Shown here one piece after another: positions 51,454-59,358 of a DNA stretch of 64,000 bases; position 1 is the stretch's first letter, and every line of letters starts with the position of its first letter. Both the position numbers and the translations under genes were made by a program. Source of the DNA: an uncultured Actinomycetes bacterium (lineage in GTDB: Bacteria > Actinomycetota > Acidimicrobiia > Acidimicrobiales > RAAP-2); the NCBI GenBank assembly GCA_903924205.1, contig CAIYAP010000001.1, positions 1 through 64,000 of the forward strand, read 5' to 3'. The notes beneath the pieces are model-generated. The model ran no database searches. It was given only the letters and a program-made list of their open reading frames with translations, and had not been told where the DNA came from.

Positions 51454-52388
51454 GAATCCTCGTCACGGGGGGCGCGGGTTTCGTTGGCTCACACTTGGTT
51501 GACGCTTTAGTGGCGGCCTCGCATGACGTTGTCGTGGTCGATGACCTCTCGACTGGCGCCCGCAGCAACCTTGAGGCCGCGATCGCGACTGGTCGAGTGC
51601 AGTTGCTCGTCGGCGATGTCTCTCACAACATTGACGTTGACGGTCAGTTCGATGTCGTCTATCACTTGGCGTCACCCGCATCGCCGCCGGCCTACCTCGC
51701 GCGCCCCTTCGCCACGTTGGCTGTGGGCAGTGAAGGCACCCGCCGGGCCCTCGATGTCGCGTTGGCCTCTGGCGCCACCTTCGTCATGGCGTCCACGTCG
51801 GAGGTCTATGGCGATCCGCTCGTTCACCCTCAAACCGAGGACTATTGGGGCAACGTCAATCCCACCGGTCCACGCTCGGTCTATGACGAGGCGAAGCGCT
51901 TCAGCGAGGCCATCACCTACGCCTATCACCGCTACCACGAGCTCCCGGTGAGCGTGGTGCGTATCTTTAATACCTATGGCCCGCGCCTCGCGGCGGGCGA
52001 CGGGCGAGTGGTCTCGAACTTCATCGTGCAAGCCCTCCGCGGCGAGCCCCTCACCGTCTACGGCGACGGGTCGCAAACGCGCAGTCTGTGTTACGTGGCG
52101 GACCTCGTTCGCGGACTCATCCTCGCAGGGCAAACCCCGACGGAGCACCCGGTGAACTTGGGCAATCCCCAGGAGATCACCGTGCTGGAGTTGGCCCACC
52201 TCATTCGTGAGCTGACGGGATCGACATCCCCGATCGAGCACTACGGCCTGCCGGCTGACGACCCCACTCGCCGTCGACCCGACATCATGCGAGCCCACGA
52301 CGTCTTTGGCTGGGAGCCGCACATTGACATGCGTGATGGTCTCGTGCGCACCATCAATGCGTTTCGAGACGAACTCGCCGGTCACTAA
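51450..52388 (+). CDS. uxs: UDP-glucuronate decarboxylase (UDP-xylose synthase)
   Basis: 312 aa extended SDR. ILVTGGAGFVGSHLVDAL, VYHLASPASPPAYLARP (the ASPASP block is diagnostic of Uxs), MASTSEVYGDPLVHPQTEDY, WGNVNPTGPRSVYDEAKRF (catalytic Tyr and Lys), RIFNTYGPRLAAGDGRVV. Converts UDP-glucuronate to UDP-xylose. Translationally coupled to ugd. Confidence 0.92.
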   Translation: MRILVTGGAGFVGSHLVDALVAASHDVVVVDDLSTGARSNLEAAIATGRVQLLVGDVSHNIDVDGQFDVVYHLASPASPPAYLARPFATLAVGSEGTRRALDVALASGATFVMASTSEVYGDPLVHPQTEDYWGNVNPTGPRSVYDEAKRFSEAITYAYHRYHELPVSVVRIFNTYGPRLAAGDGRVVSNFIVQALRGEPLTVYGDGSQTRSLCYVADLVRGLILAGQTPTEHPVNLGNPQEITVLELAHLIRELTGSTSPIEHYGLPADDPTRRRPDIMRAHDVFGWEPHIDMRDGLVRTINAFRDELAGH

Positions 52389-52393
52389 CACTC

Positions 52394-53221
52394 GTGTCGC
52401 TCGTCACTGCCGTCATTGTCGATTTTTATTCCGGCAACCACCTCGACGCCTGCGTCGCCTCGCTTCGTGCTGCGGGAGTTACCGACATTGTGGTCGTGGA
52501 TAACAGTGCGGTGGGGGCGAGTCACCACCTGGCGGATGTGACGCTGGTCGACCCACGTTTCAACTTGGGGTATGGCCGCGCGGTGAATCGCGGTGTGGCC
52601 GCCTCACCGTCCGCGACTCCCTATGTGCTGGTGACCAATCCCGACGTCGTGGTGGACGCCAGTGCTGTTGACGAATTGGTGGCGATCGCAACGAGCAGCG
52701 GGGCGGCACTCGTCGGCCCCGAGATACGTCGACCTGACGGCAGCATCTATCCGGCGTGGCGCATTTTCCCGGGACCGATGGTGTCAGTGGGACACGCGCT
52801 CGTCGGACTGGTGTGGAAGAACAATCCGTGGACGCGCGCTTATCGCTCGCCGGGTCGTGACGGTCACGTGGATTGGGTGAGTGGAGCCTGTTTCCTGATT
52901 CGTCGCGACGTCTTCGAACAGGTCGGTGGATTCGACGAGAGGTATTTCATGTTCGCCGAGGACATGGATCTGTGCTGGCGAGTAGGTCGAACCGGCGGGC
53001 AGATCGTGCCCGCACCCCTCGCGCGCGTGATGCACGTGGAAGGTGTCTCGCGAGAGCGCAATGTTCGCCCCATGATTTCCGCTCATCACCGATCGGCTAT
53101 CCGCTTCGCCTGGACTACGGGGCGCGGCTGGCGACGCGTGCGCGTGCCGGCCGCGGTGGCCGTCCTGGGCCTCCGCTGGCTGGTGGCGGTGGCACGGCCG
53201 TCGCGCTCCGTTCGTAATTGA
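52394..53221 (+). CDS. GT2-family glycosyltransferase (WbbL-like)
   Basis: 275 aa GT-A fold. VTAVIVDFYSGNHLDACVASL, VVVDNSAVG, FNLGYGRAVNRGVA, VTNPDVVVDASAV (the DxD-equivalent region), WVSGACFLIRRDVFEQVGGFDERYFMFAEDMDLCWR (E-D-x-D-x-x-x-R end). Resembles rhamnosyltransferases. Five nt after uxs. Plausible acceptor is a lipid-linked wall glycan; the donor may be dTDP-rhamnose or UDP-xylose from the genes next door (inference). Confidence 0.87.
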   Translation: MSLVTAVIVDFYSGNHLDACVASLRAAGVTDIVVVDNSAVGASHHLADVTLVDPRFNLGYGRAVNRGVAASPSATPYVLVTNPDVVVDASAVDELVAIATSSGAALVGPEIRRPDGSIYPAWRIFPGPMVSVGHALVGLVWKNNPWTRAYRSPGRDGHVDWVSGACFLIRRDVFEQVGGFDERYFMFAEDMDLCWRVGRTGGQIVPAPLARVMHVEGVSRERNVRPMISAHHRSAIRFAWTTGRGWRRVRVPAAVAVLGLRWLVAVARPSRSVRN

Positions 53222-53505
53222 CCTAGGCTTTGAGCGGGCTGCGGGCGGGCTGTGGTTGCAAGTCGATGCCAGCCGCGGGCAAAACGACCCACGTAAGTCG
53301 TGCATGGCACGATGAGCATGGCGCGGTTTAGAAGTAAGTCCTGCCGGCGCACACCGATGGTCGGTGTGAGCCGAGACGGAGGCGGGTTGGAGATCACGAA
53401 AGTGGCTCTTTGGCACAAGAACGCCGCAGGCGAGTGTGGGGTCAAAGACCAGGTCAGCCGCCCGCAGCCCCTTTACTCCCGCCTCCGGTAGGGTGAGGAC
53501 GTTCT
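53222..53505. other. Intergenic region upstream of secA with two hairpins
   Basis: 284 bp. TCGTGC-atg-GCACGA (53298-53312) and CACACCGA-tgg-TCGGTGTG (53350-53368) are perfect inverted repeats with 3-nt loops. A TAGGGT (about 53489-53494) probably drives secA. A 63-codon frame (53300-53491, GTG start) ends 14 nt before secA but lacks a Shine-Dalgarno and a signal sequence. A direct repeat GCGGGCTG occurs at about 53235. Function unknown. Confidence 0.45.
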
Positions 53506-56181
53506 ATGAGCGTTTTTAGCAAAATTCTGCGCGCCGGCGAAGGTAAGCGTGTTCGTCAACTAGAGGAACTGGTTGGCCCGATCAACGCTCTCGAAGACGA
53601 GATGCGTTCGTTGAGCGACGCCCAACTACAGTCCAAAACTGCAGAATTCCGTGCTCGACTCGCCGATGGCGAAACCTTGGATGATCTTCTCATTGAGGCG
53701 TTTGCCGTCGTGCGCGAAGCCTCCTCGCGTGTTCTGGGCCAGCGCCATTACGACGTCCAGCTCATGGGTGGCATGGCGTTGCACTTCGGGTGGATTGCCG
53801 AAATGCGCACGGGTGAAGGAAAGACTTTGGTCTCCACCTTGCCGGTGTACCTGAATGCCCTCGCGGGCGACGGGGTGCACGTCGTGACGGTGAACGACTA
53901 CCTGGCGACGCGTGACGTCGAGTGGATGGGTCGTCTGCACCGCTGGCTGGGCATCACCATCGGCCGTGTCGGCCCGGACATCCAGGACCCGGCACTCAAG
54001 CGTCAGGCCTACGCCTGTGACGTGACGTACGGAACCAACACGGAACTGGGCTTCGATTACCTCCGCGACAACATGGCGCGCTCGGTGGCCGACCGCGTGC
54101 AGCGTGGCCACCACTACGCCATCGTTGACGAAGTCGACTCCATCTTGATTGACGAAGCGCGTACCCCACTCATCATTTCGGGACCCTCATCGGAAACGAC
54201 CAAGCTCTACTACCAATTCTCCTCCATTGCCCGCACCTTGACTAAGGACACGGATTACGAAGTGGACGAAGAAAAGCGCACGGTCGTCATTACCGAAGCG
54301 GGCATCGAAAAGGTGGAGCGCGCTCTTGGCGTCACCAATCTGTACGACTCGGTGGCCGTGAATTATGTGCACCAGTTGTCCAAGGCACTCGAGGCCAAGG
54401 AACTGTGGCACCGCGACAAGCACTACCTCGTCGCCGACGGGGAAGTGAAAATCATCGATGAATTCACCGGACGTACCTTGGATGGTCGTCGCTGGAGTGA
54501 TGGTCTTCATCAGGCGGTCGAAGCCAAGGAACGCGTTCGTATCCAAGACGAAAACCACACCTGGGCGACGGTGACGCTGCAGAACTACTTCCGCATGTAC
54601 CACAAGTTGGCCGGTATGACCGGAACGGCCGAGACTGAAGCGGCGGAGTTTTCCAACACCTACGGCCTCACCGTTATCCCTATTCCGACAAACCTCCCGC
54701 CGCAGCGCCTCGACCGCGCCGACGTGATCTTCAAGACTGAGCGGGAGAAGTTTGCCGCAATCATTGAGGATGTCTCGGCTCGCTGGGCCGCGGGGCAGCC
54801 CGTGCTCCTCGGTACCGCGTCGGTAGAAAAATCTGAACTGCTGTCGCGCGAACTGTCGAAGCACGGCATTACCCACGAAGTTCTCAACGCTAAGCAGCAT
54901 TTCCGCGAGGCGGAAATCGTCGCGCAGGCCGGTCGACTGGCCGCCGTCACCGTCGCGACCAACATGGCCGGTCGAGGTGTGGACATTTCTCTCGGCGGAA
55001 GTCCCGAGGGTCTCGCGAAGCGCGAGCTCGCCGGTCGTGGTGTCACCGTGGACGATCCGGACTACGAGAGACAACTTGCCGATCTCGCCGCCAGCTATGA
55101 ACCGGCCTGTCGCGCGGAAGGCGAGCAAGTGCGCGCTCTGGGCGGTCTGTACGTGCTCGGGACGGAACGCCACGAATCACGCCGTATTGACAACCAGTTG
55201 CGCGGTCGCGCCGGTCGCCAAGGCGACCCCGGTGAGAGCCGCTTCTACCTCTCGCTCGAAGACGATCTCATGCGTATTTTTGCGACGGGTGCCGTGAGCT
55301 GGGTTATGGATCGCACCATGACCGAGGGCGAGCCCATTGAAGCGAAGATGGTTTCCAAAGCCATCGAGCGCGCACAGACCACGGTGGAAGGTCGCAATGC
55401 CGAAATCCGCAAGGATGTACTTAAGTACGACGAAGTAATGAACGAGCAGCGCAAGGTCGTGTACGGTCGCCGCGCCCAAATCCTCGAGGGTGACGACATC
55501 CACGAAGAAACTCGCGAGATCATCGCCCAGCGAGTGGCTGACGTGGCCACCGAGGCGGCGGGTAGTGAGTACTCCGAAGAGTGGGATGTGGAGCTCTTGC
55601 GTCTCACGATGGACAATCTCTACCCGGTGAGCGTGTCGGCGGAGCAGCTAGCGGGCGTGACCGATATTGATGAACTGCTCACCCTGTTTGTCGATGACGC
55701 CTTGGAAGGCTACGACCAGAAGTGCGAGTCATTCCCCGAGGGCTTGGTGACCGCCATGGCCATCGAGCGTGACGTGATGTTGCAGATCATTGACCAAAAG
55801 TGGCGTGACCACCTGGATGAGATGGAGCGCCTGCGTGAGGGCGTTCACCTTCGTTCCGTCGCGCAGATTGACCCCTTGGTGGCGTGGAAGCGTGATGGTT
55901 TCGCGATGTTTGAAGTACTGCTCGGCGCGATCGAACTTGACTTCGTTCGATTCGTGACCCACATCGATGCGCAAGCCCTGGCGGCACCAGCGCCATCAGC
56001 GACCGGCATCACCAACGCTGCGGACGTCGAAGGGTCCGAGGTTGAGCCCCTACCGTCGGCTCCCTCACCGTTTGGACGTCTGAGCCCGTCACCCGCAGCG
56101 GAGAACAAGAAGCTCGGTCGCAATGACCCGTGCTACTGCGGTTCGGGTCGCAAGTTCAAGCAGTGCCATGGCCGACCTTAA
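53506..56181 (+). CDS. secA: Preprotein translocase ATPase SecA
   Basis: 891 aa, full length. DEAD motor: EMRTGEGKTLVSTLPVYLNAL (Walker A), VDEVDSILIDEARTPLIISG (Walker B), second motor GRAGRQGDPGESRFYLSLEDDLMRIF. C-terminal zinc SEC-C motif NDPCYCGSGRKFKQCHGRP. Drives proteins through SecYEG. ATG with GAGG about 8 nt upstream. Its last 14 nt overlap prfB. Confidence 0.97.
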   Translation: MSVFSKILRAGEGKRVRQLEELVGPINALEDEMRSLSDAQLQSKTAEFRARLADGETLDDLLIEAFAVVREASSRVLGQRHYDVQLMGGMALHFGWIAEMRTGEGKTLVSTLPVYLNALAGDGVHVVTVNDYLATRDVEWMGRLHRWLGITIGRVGPDIQDPALKRQAYACDVTYGTNTELGFDYLRDNMARSVADRVQRGHHYAIVDEVDSILIDEARTPLIISGPSSETTKLYYQFSSIARTLTKDTDYEVDEEKRTVVITEAGIEKVERALGVTNLYDSVAVNYVHQLSKALEAKELWHRDKHYLVADGEVKIIDEFTGRTLDGRRWSDGLHQAVEAKERVRIQDENHTWATVTLQNYFRMYHKLAGMTGTAETEAAEFSNTYGLTVIPIPTNLPPQRLDRADVIFKTEREKFAAIIEDVSARWAAGQPVLLGTASVEKSELLSRELSKHGITHEVLNAKQHFREAEIVAQAGRLAAVTVATNMAGRGVDISLGGSPEGLAKRELAGRGVTVDDPDYERQLADLAASYEPACRAEGEQVRALGGLYVLGTERHESRRIDNQLRGRAGRQGDPGESRFYLSLEDDLMRIFATGAVSWVMDRTMTEGEPIEAKMVSKAIERAQTTVEGRNAEIRKDVLKYDEVMNEQRKVVYGRRAQILEGDDIHEETREIIAQRVADVATEAAGSEYSEEWDVELLRLTMDNLYPVSVSAEQLAGVTDIDELLTLFVDDALEGYDQKCESFPEGLVTAMAIERDVMLQIIDQKWRDHLDEMERLREGVHLRSVAQIDPLVAWKRDGFAMFEVLLGAIELDFVRFVTHIDAQALAAPAPSATGITNAADVEGSEVEPLPSAPSPFGRLSPSPAAENKKLGRNDPCYCGSGRKFKQCHGRP

Positions 56182-57313
56182 GACGGAACACCTTCTTCGC
56201 GACACCACCGCGGCCCTCGGCGAACTGAACGGTCGCTGGGAAGCGGCTCGTGAGTATCTCAAGATGGACGACCTACGCGTTCGACGCGCCGAACTCGACG
56301 AACGTGCAGCTGATCCCCATCTGTGGGATGACCAAGATGTTGCGCGTGACGTCACGACGGAACTCGGTCGCATTTCGGCCGACGTTGATTCTTTCGACGC
56401 CCTCCGGTCGCGCCTCGATGATGTCGAAGTTCTCGTCGAGCTGGTTACCGAATCGATGGACGGTGGGGACGCCGACGCGGGACTCGTGGGAGAGCTCCGC
56501 ACGTCCGTGGAGTCCCTCTCGAAAGACATCGACCAACTGGAGTTGCAGAGCCTTCTGTCGGGTCAGTATGACGCGTCGGATGCCATCGTGGAACTGCACG
56601 CGGGGGCAGGTGGAACTGACGCTCAGGACTGGGCAGAAATGCTGGTGCGAATGTATAGCCGCTGGGCTGAACGCCGCGGCTTCGCCGTCGAGATCGACGA
56701 AATCACCGAGGGTCAAGAGGCGGGCATTTTGTCGGCAACCTTGATGGTGAAGGGGCGTTTTGCCTACGGCTGGATGTCGGCCGAGCGCGGTGTGCATCGT
56801 TTGGTGCGCATCAGCCCCTTCGACTCGCAGGCACGCCGTCAGACCTCGTTCGCCAGCGTGGACGTCACGCCTTTTGTCGTTGACTCATCGAGCGACGTGG
56901 AGATCGATGAAAAGGACTTGCGCGTTGACACCTATCGCTCATCGGGTGCGGGTGGTCAGCACGTGAACAAGACCGACTCGGCCATTCGTCTCACCCATTT
57001 GCCGACGGGCATCGTGGTCAGCTGTCAGAACGAGCGCAGCCAGCATCAAAACCGTGCGAGGGCGATGCAAATTCTCCAGGCCAAGTTGGCCGAGCGCGCC
57101 CGCGAAATGCAGCGCGCCGAATTGAATGCGTTATCTGGTGACCGTGGCGATAATGCGTGGGGAAATCAAATTCGTAGTTATGTGCAGGCGCCCTACCAGT
57201 TAGTCAAAGATCACCGCAGTGATTTTGAGACCGGCAACGTGGAATCAGTCCTGGATGGCGATTTAGACGGCTTTATGGAAGCCGAACTACGCCGACTTCG
57301 CTCATCGCAGTGA
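56168..57313 (+). CDS. prfB: Peptide chain release factor 2
   Basis: 381 aa from ATG 56168 (MADLKTEHLLRD), nested in the secA end. Stop-codon-reading motif SPF (RISPFDSQARRQTSFASV) identifies RF2 (UGA/UAA) and not RF1; catalytic GGQ in SSGAGGQHVNKTDSA. One continuous frame: the programmed +1 frameshift with in-frame UGA used by many bacteria is absent, so autoregulation by frameshifting does not occur here. Confidence 0.95.
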   Translation: MADLKTEHLLRDTTAALGELNGRWEAAREYLKMDDLRVRRAELDERAADPHLWDDQDVARDVTTELGRISADVDSFDALRSRLDDVEVLVELVTESMDGGDADAGLVGELRTSVESLSKDIDQLELQSLLSGQYDASDAIVELHAGAGGTDAQDWAEMLVRMYSRWAERRGFAVEIDEITEGQEAGILSATLMVKGRFAYGWMSAERGVHRLVRISPFDSQARRQTSFASVDVTPFVVDSSSDVEIDEKDLRVDTYRSSGAGGQHVNKTDSAIRLTHLPTGIVVSCQNERSQHQNRARAMQILQAKLAERAREMQRAELNALSGDRGDNAWGNQIRSYVQAPYQLVKDHRSDFETGNVESVLDGDLDGFMEAELRRLRSSQ

Positions 57314-57340
57314 CCGCGGTGTCGACCCCTTCACGGGTAG

Positions 57341-57379
57341 AGTGGGGCTGTTGGTTTATTCACTCGAGCGCCCGCTCGA
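57341..57379 (+). promoter_or_regulatory. Putative ftsE promoter and leader hairpin
   Basis: TAGAGT (about 57341-57346) as -10, then TCGAGC-gccc-GCTCGA (57364-57379) in the leader, 9 nt before the GGAGG of ftsE. The hairpin could modulate ribosome access. Confidence 0.35.
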
Positions 57380-57397
57380 TGCGCCGCGGAGGTGCCC

Positions 57398-58096
57398 GTG
57401 ATTCGCTTTGAGAACGTCTCTAAGACGTATAAGAACGGCACACCAGCCCTGAAGAACATTTCGGTCAACATCGAAAAGGGCGAATTTGTCTTCTTGGTAG
57501 GTTCCTCGGGTTCCGGCAAGACGACCTTTTTACGTTTGCTGCTTCGTGAGGAGACCCCCGACGAGGGCCGCATCTTGGAAGCGGGCCGCGACGTGCTCAA
57601 GATCAAGAAGTGGCGTGTGCCGTATCTGCGCCGCAACATTGGTTGCGTCTTTCAGGACTTCCGCCTACTGCCGAACAAGACCGTGTTCGAAAATGTCTCG
57701 TTCGCCCTGGAAGTCATTGGCCGTCCCCGCGAAACGATTGATACCCAGGTGCCGCAGATTCTGGAGCTGGTGGGCTTGTCCGACAAGGCCAACAATCTGC
57801 CCAGTGAACTCTCCGGTGGTGAACAGCAGCGCGTGGCCGTCGCCCGTGCTTTCGTGAACCGCCCCTTGATTCTGCTCGCGGACGAACCGACCGGAAATCT
57901 CGACCCCGCGAACTCCGAAGCCATCATGGCCCTGCTCGAGCGAATTAATCGTGCCGGGACCACCGTCGTCATGGCAACTCACGACCAGGCGCTGGTCGAC
58001 CGTATGCGCCGTCGCGTCATAGAGCTTGACAGGGGTGAAATGGTCCGCGACCAAGCTCGTGGCGTCTACGGAACCGACTCGGGGGAGACCCTCTAA
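57398..58096 (+). CDS. ftsE: Cell-division ABC transporter ATPase FtsE
   Basis: 232 aa. GTG 57398 chosen over GTG 57392 because GGAGG (57388-57392) is 5 nt upstream and the family starts [11 protein letters not shown]. Walker [10 protein letters not shown], FtsE-type [23 protein letters not shown], signature [14 protein letters not shown], Walker [14 protein letters not shown]-switch THDQ. With FtsX it couples divisome activity to peptidoglycan hydrolases. Stop and ftsX start share one base (TAATG). Confidence 0.95.
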   Translation: MIRFENVSKTYKNGTPALKNISVNIEKGEFVFLVGSSGSGKTTFLRLLLREETPDEGRILEAGRDVLKIKKWRVPYLRRNIGCVFQDFRLLPNKTVFENVSFALEVIGRPRETIDTQVPQILELVGLSDKANNLPSELSGGEQQRVAVARAFVNRPLILLADEPTGNLDPANSEAIMALLERINRAGTTVVMATHDQALVDRMRRRVIELDRGEMVRDQARGVYGTDSGETL

Positions 58097-58950
58097 TGCT
58101 GGTATTCCTTCGCTACACCATTCGCGAGACGGCCACCAACCTATGGCGCAATCGCATGATGACCATTGCTGCCATCCTCACGGTGGCGGTCTCGCTCTTC
58201 CTCGTGGGAGCGGCGCTGATCTTGAAGCAGAGCGCGGCGCAGGCCTCTGCGCACTGGCAGGGCGGCACGCGCGTCACGGTGTGGATGGATGCGTCGGCCA
58301 GCCAGAGCGAAATTTCCACCATCAAGAGCACGCTCAACAGTTCACCCTTCGTCTCGAGTTGCGTGTATCACACTCAGGTGGAGGACTGGCACGAGGCGCA
58401 GCAGTTGCTCCCGCCGAATGAGGCGTCCGTTCTGACCGTGAATGAGGTGCCGTCCAAGTTCGTGTGCGTGCCGCGCGTGCCCACCGACGCGGCCCAACTC
58501 GCGAGTGCGCTCCAGGGTCAGCCCGGTATTTACCAAGTCACTGCGCCATATCAACAGATTCGCGCCATGCAACACATGATTCGCATCGTGCAGTACGTCT
58601 TCTTAGCCTTGGCCCTCGTTCTTCTCATCTCGGCGACGGTCCTCATCTTGAACACCATCAGAATGGCCATTTTCGCGCGACGTCGCGAGGTGGCAGTGAT
58701 GAAGCTCGTGGGTGCCACCAACTGGTTCATCCGCGTGCCCTTTGTCACCGAAGGCTTCATCGAAGGACTGATTGGTTCGGCAATTGCCGTCGTGGGAATG
58801 ACGGCATTGCACACGTGGTACCCGCTGCACGGCGTCTATCAGTTATCGACCTCAGACCTCTTGGGAACTGACATTGCCGTGGTGGCGGTCGGCGTGTTCA
58901 TCGGATCGGCGGGATCAGCGATGGCGATCCGCCGCTTCCTCGACGTCTAA
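58096..58950 (+). CDS. ftsX: Cell-division protein FtsX
   Basis: 284 aa. Cytoplasmic N-terminus FLRYTIRETATNLWRNRMMT, first helix about 20-43, extracellular domain about 45-165 (with CVYHTQVEDW and CVPRVP cysteines), then three helices about 170-280 around ILNTIRMAIFARRREVAVMKLVGATNWFIRVPF, the FtsX core loop. The actinobacterial extracellular domain activates NlpC/P60 hydrolases such as RipC; an NlpC/P60 gene with a coiled coil is at 3726-4835. Convergent with msrB (4-nt overlap). Confidence 0.95.
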   Translation: MLVFLRYTIRETATNLWRNRMMTIAAILTVAVSLFLVGAALILKQSAAQASAHWQGGTRVTVWMDASASQSEISTIKSTLNSSPFVSSCVYHTQVEDWHEAQQLLPPNEASVLTVNEVPSKFVCVPRVPTDAAQLASALQGQPGIYQVTAPYQQIRAMQHMIRIVQYVFLALALVLLISATVLILNTIRMAIFARRREVAVMKLVGATNWFIRVPFVTEGFIEGLIGSAIAVVGMTALHTWYPLHGVYQLSTSDLLGTDIAVVAVGVFIGSAGSAMAIRRFLDV

Positions 58951-59342
58951 CTTTCGGCTTCGAAGTCGACAGCGAGAGAGTTCACGCAGTAGCGAAGACC
59001 CGTCGTTGCTGGACCATCGGGGAAGACGTGCCCGAGGTGACCGCCACACTTCGAGCAGATGATTTCCGTGCGCACCATGTTGTAGGTGTGGTCGGGACGT
59101 TCGATAATGGAACCGGGTTCGCAGGCATCAAAGCTTGGCCAGCCGCAGCCGGAGTCGTACTTGTGCTCGGCGGTAAAGAGGACTTGGTCGCAACCACCGC
59201 AGGTGAAGACACCGTTGCCGTCGACGTGCAGGAGCGATCCGGTAAAGGGTGGTTCGGTCGCGGCTTCGCGAAGGACCGCGTAACGATCGCTTCCGAGCTC
59301 AGCCTTCCACTCTTCTGCTGATTTGATGACGGGAAATTCCAC
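58947..59342 (-). CDS. msrB: Peptide-methionine (R)-S-oxide reductase
   Basis: 131 aa. Two zinc CxxC pairs (CGGC, CSKC), YDSGCGWPSF, HLGHVFPDGP and catalytic C119 in RYCVNSLAVDF. Repairs oxidised methionine. GTG start with TAATCT 6 nt upstream (leaderless type). Confidence 0.94.
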   Translation of the reverse strand: MEFPVIKSAEEWKAELGSDRYAVLREAATEPPFTGSLLHVDGNGVFTCGGCDQVLFTAEHKYDSGCGWPSFDACEPGSIIERPDHTYNMVRTEIICSKCGGHLGHVFPDGPATTGLRYCVNSLAVDFEAES

Positions 59343-59348
59343 GTCGGC

Positions 59349-59354
59349 AGATTA
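59349..59354 (-). promoter_or_regulatory. -10 element TAATCT, 6 nt before msrB
   Basis: Minus strand, 6-nt spacer to GTG 59342; it lies just before the end of dxs, which is transcribed in the same direction. Confidence 0.5.
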
Positions 59355-59358
59355 CGGG

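Noticed and set aside
53300-53491. 63-aa upstream frame as a SecM-like arrest peptide gene for secA
   Set aside because: No Shine-Dalgarno, no signal sequence and no known arrest motif; kept only as a note in the intergenic feature.
56123-56200. Programmed frameshift site in prfB
   Set aside because: The protein is continuous in one frame and no in-frame TGA precedes the conserved region.
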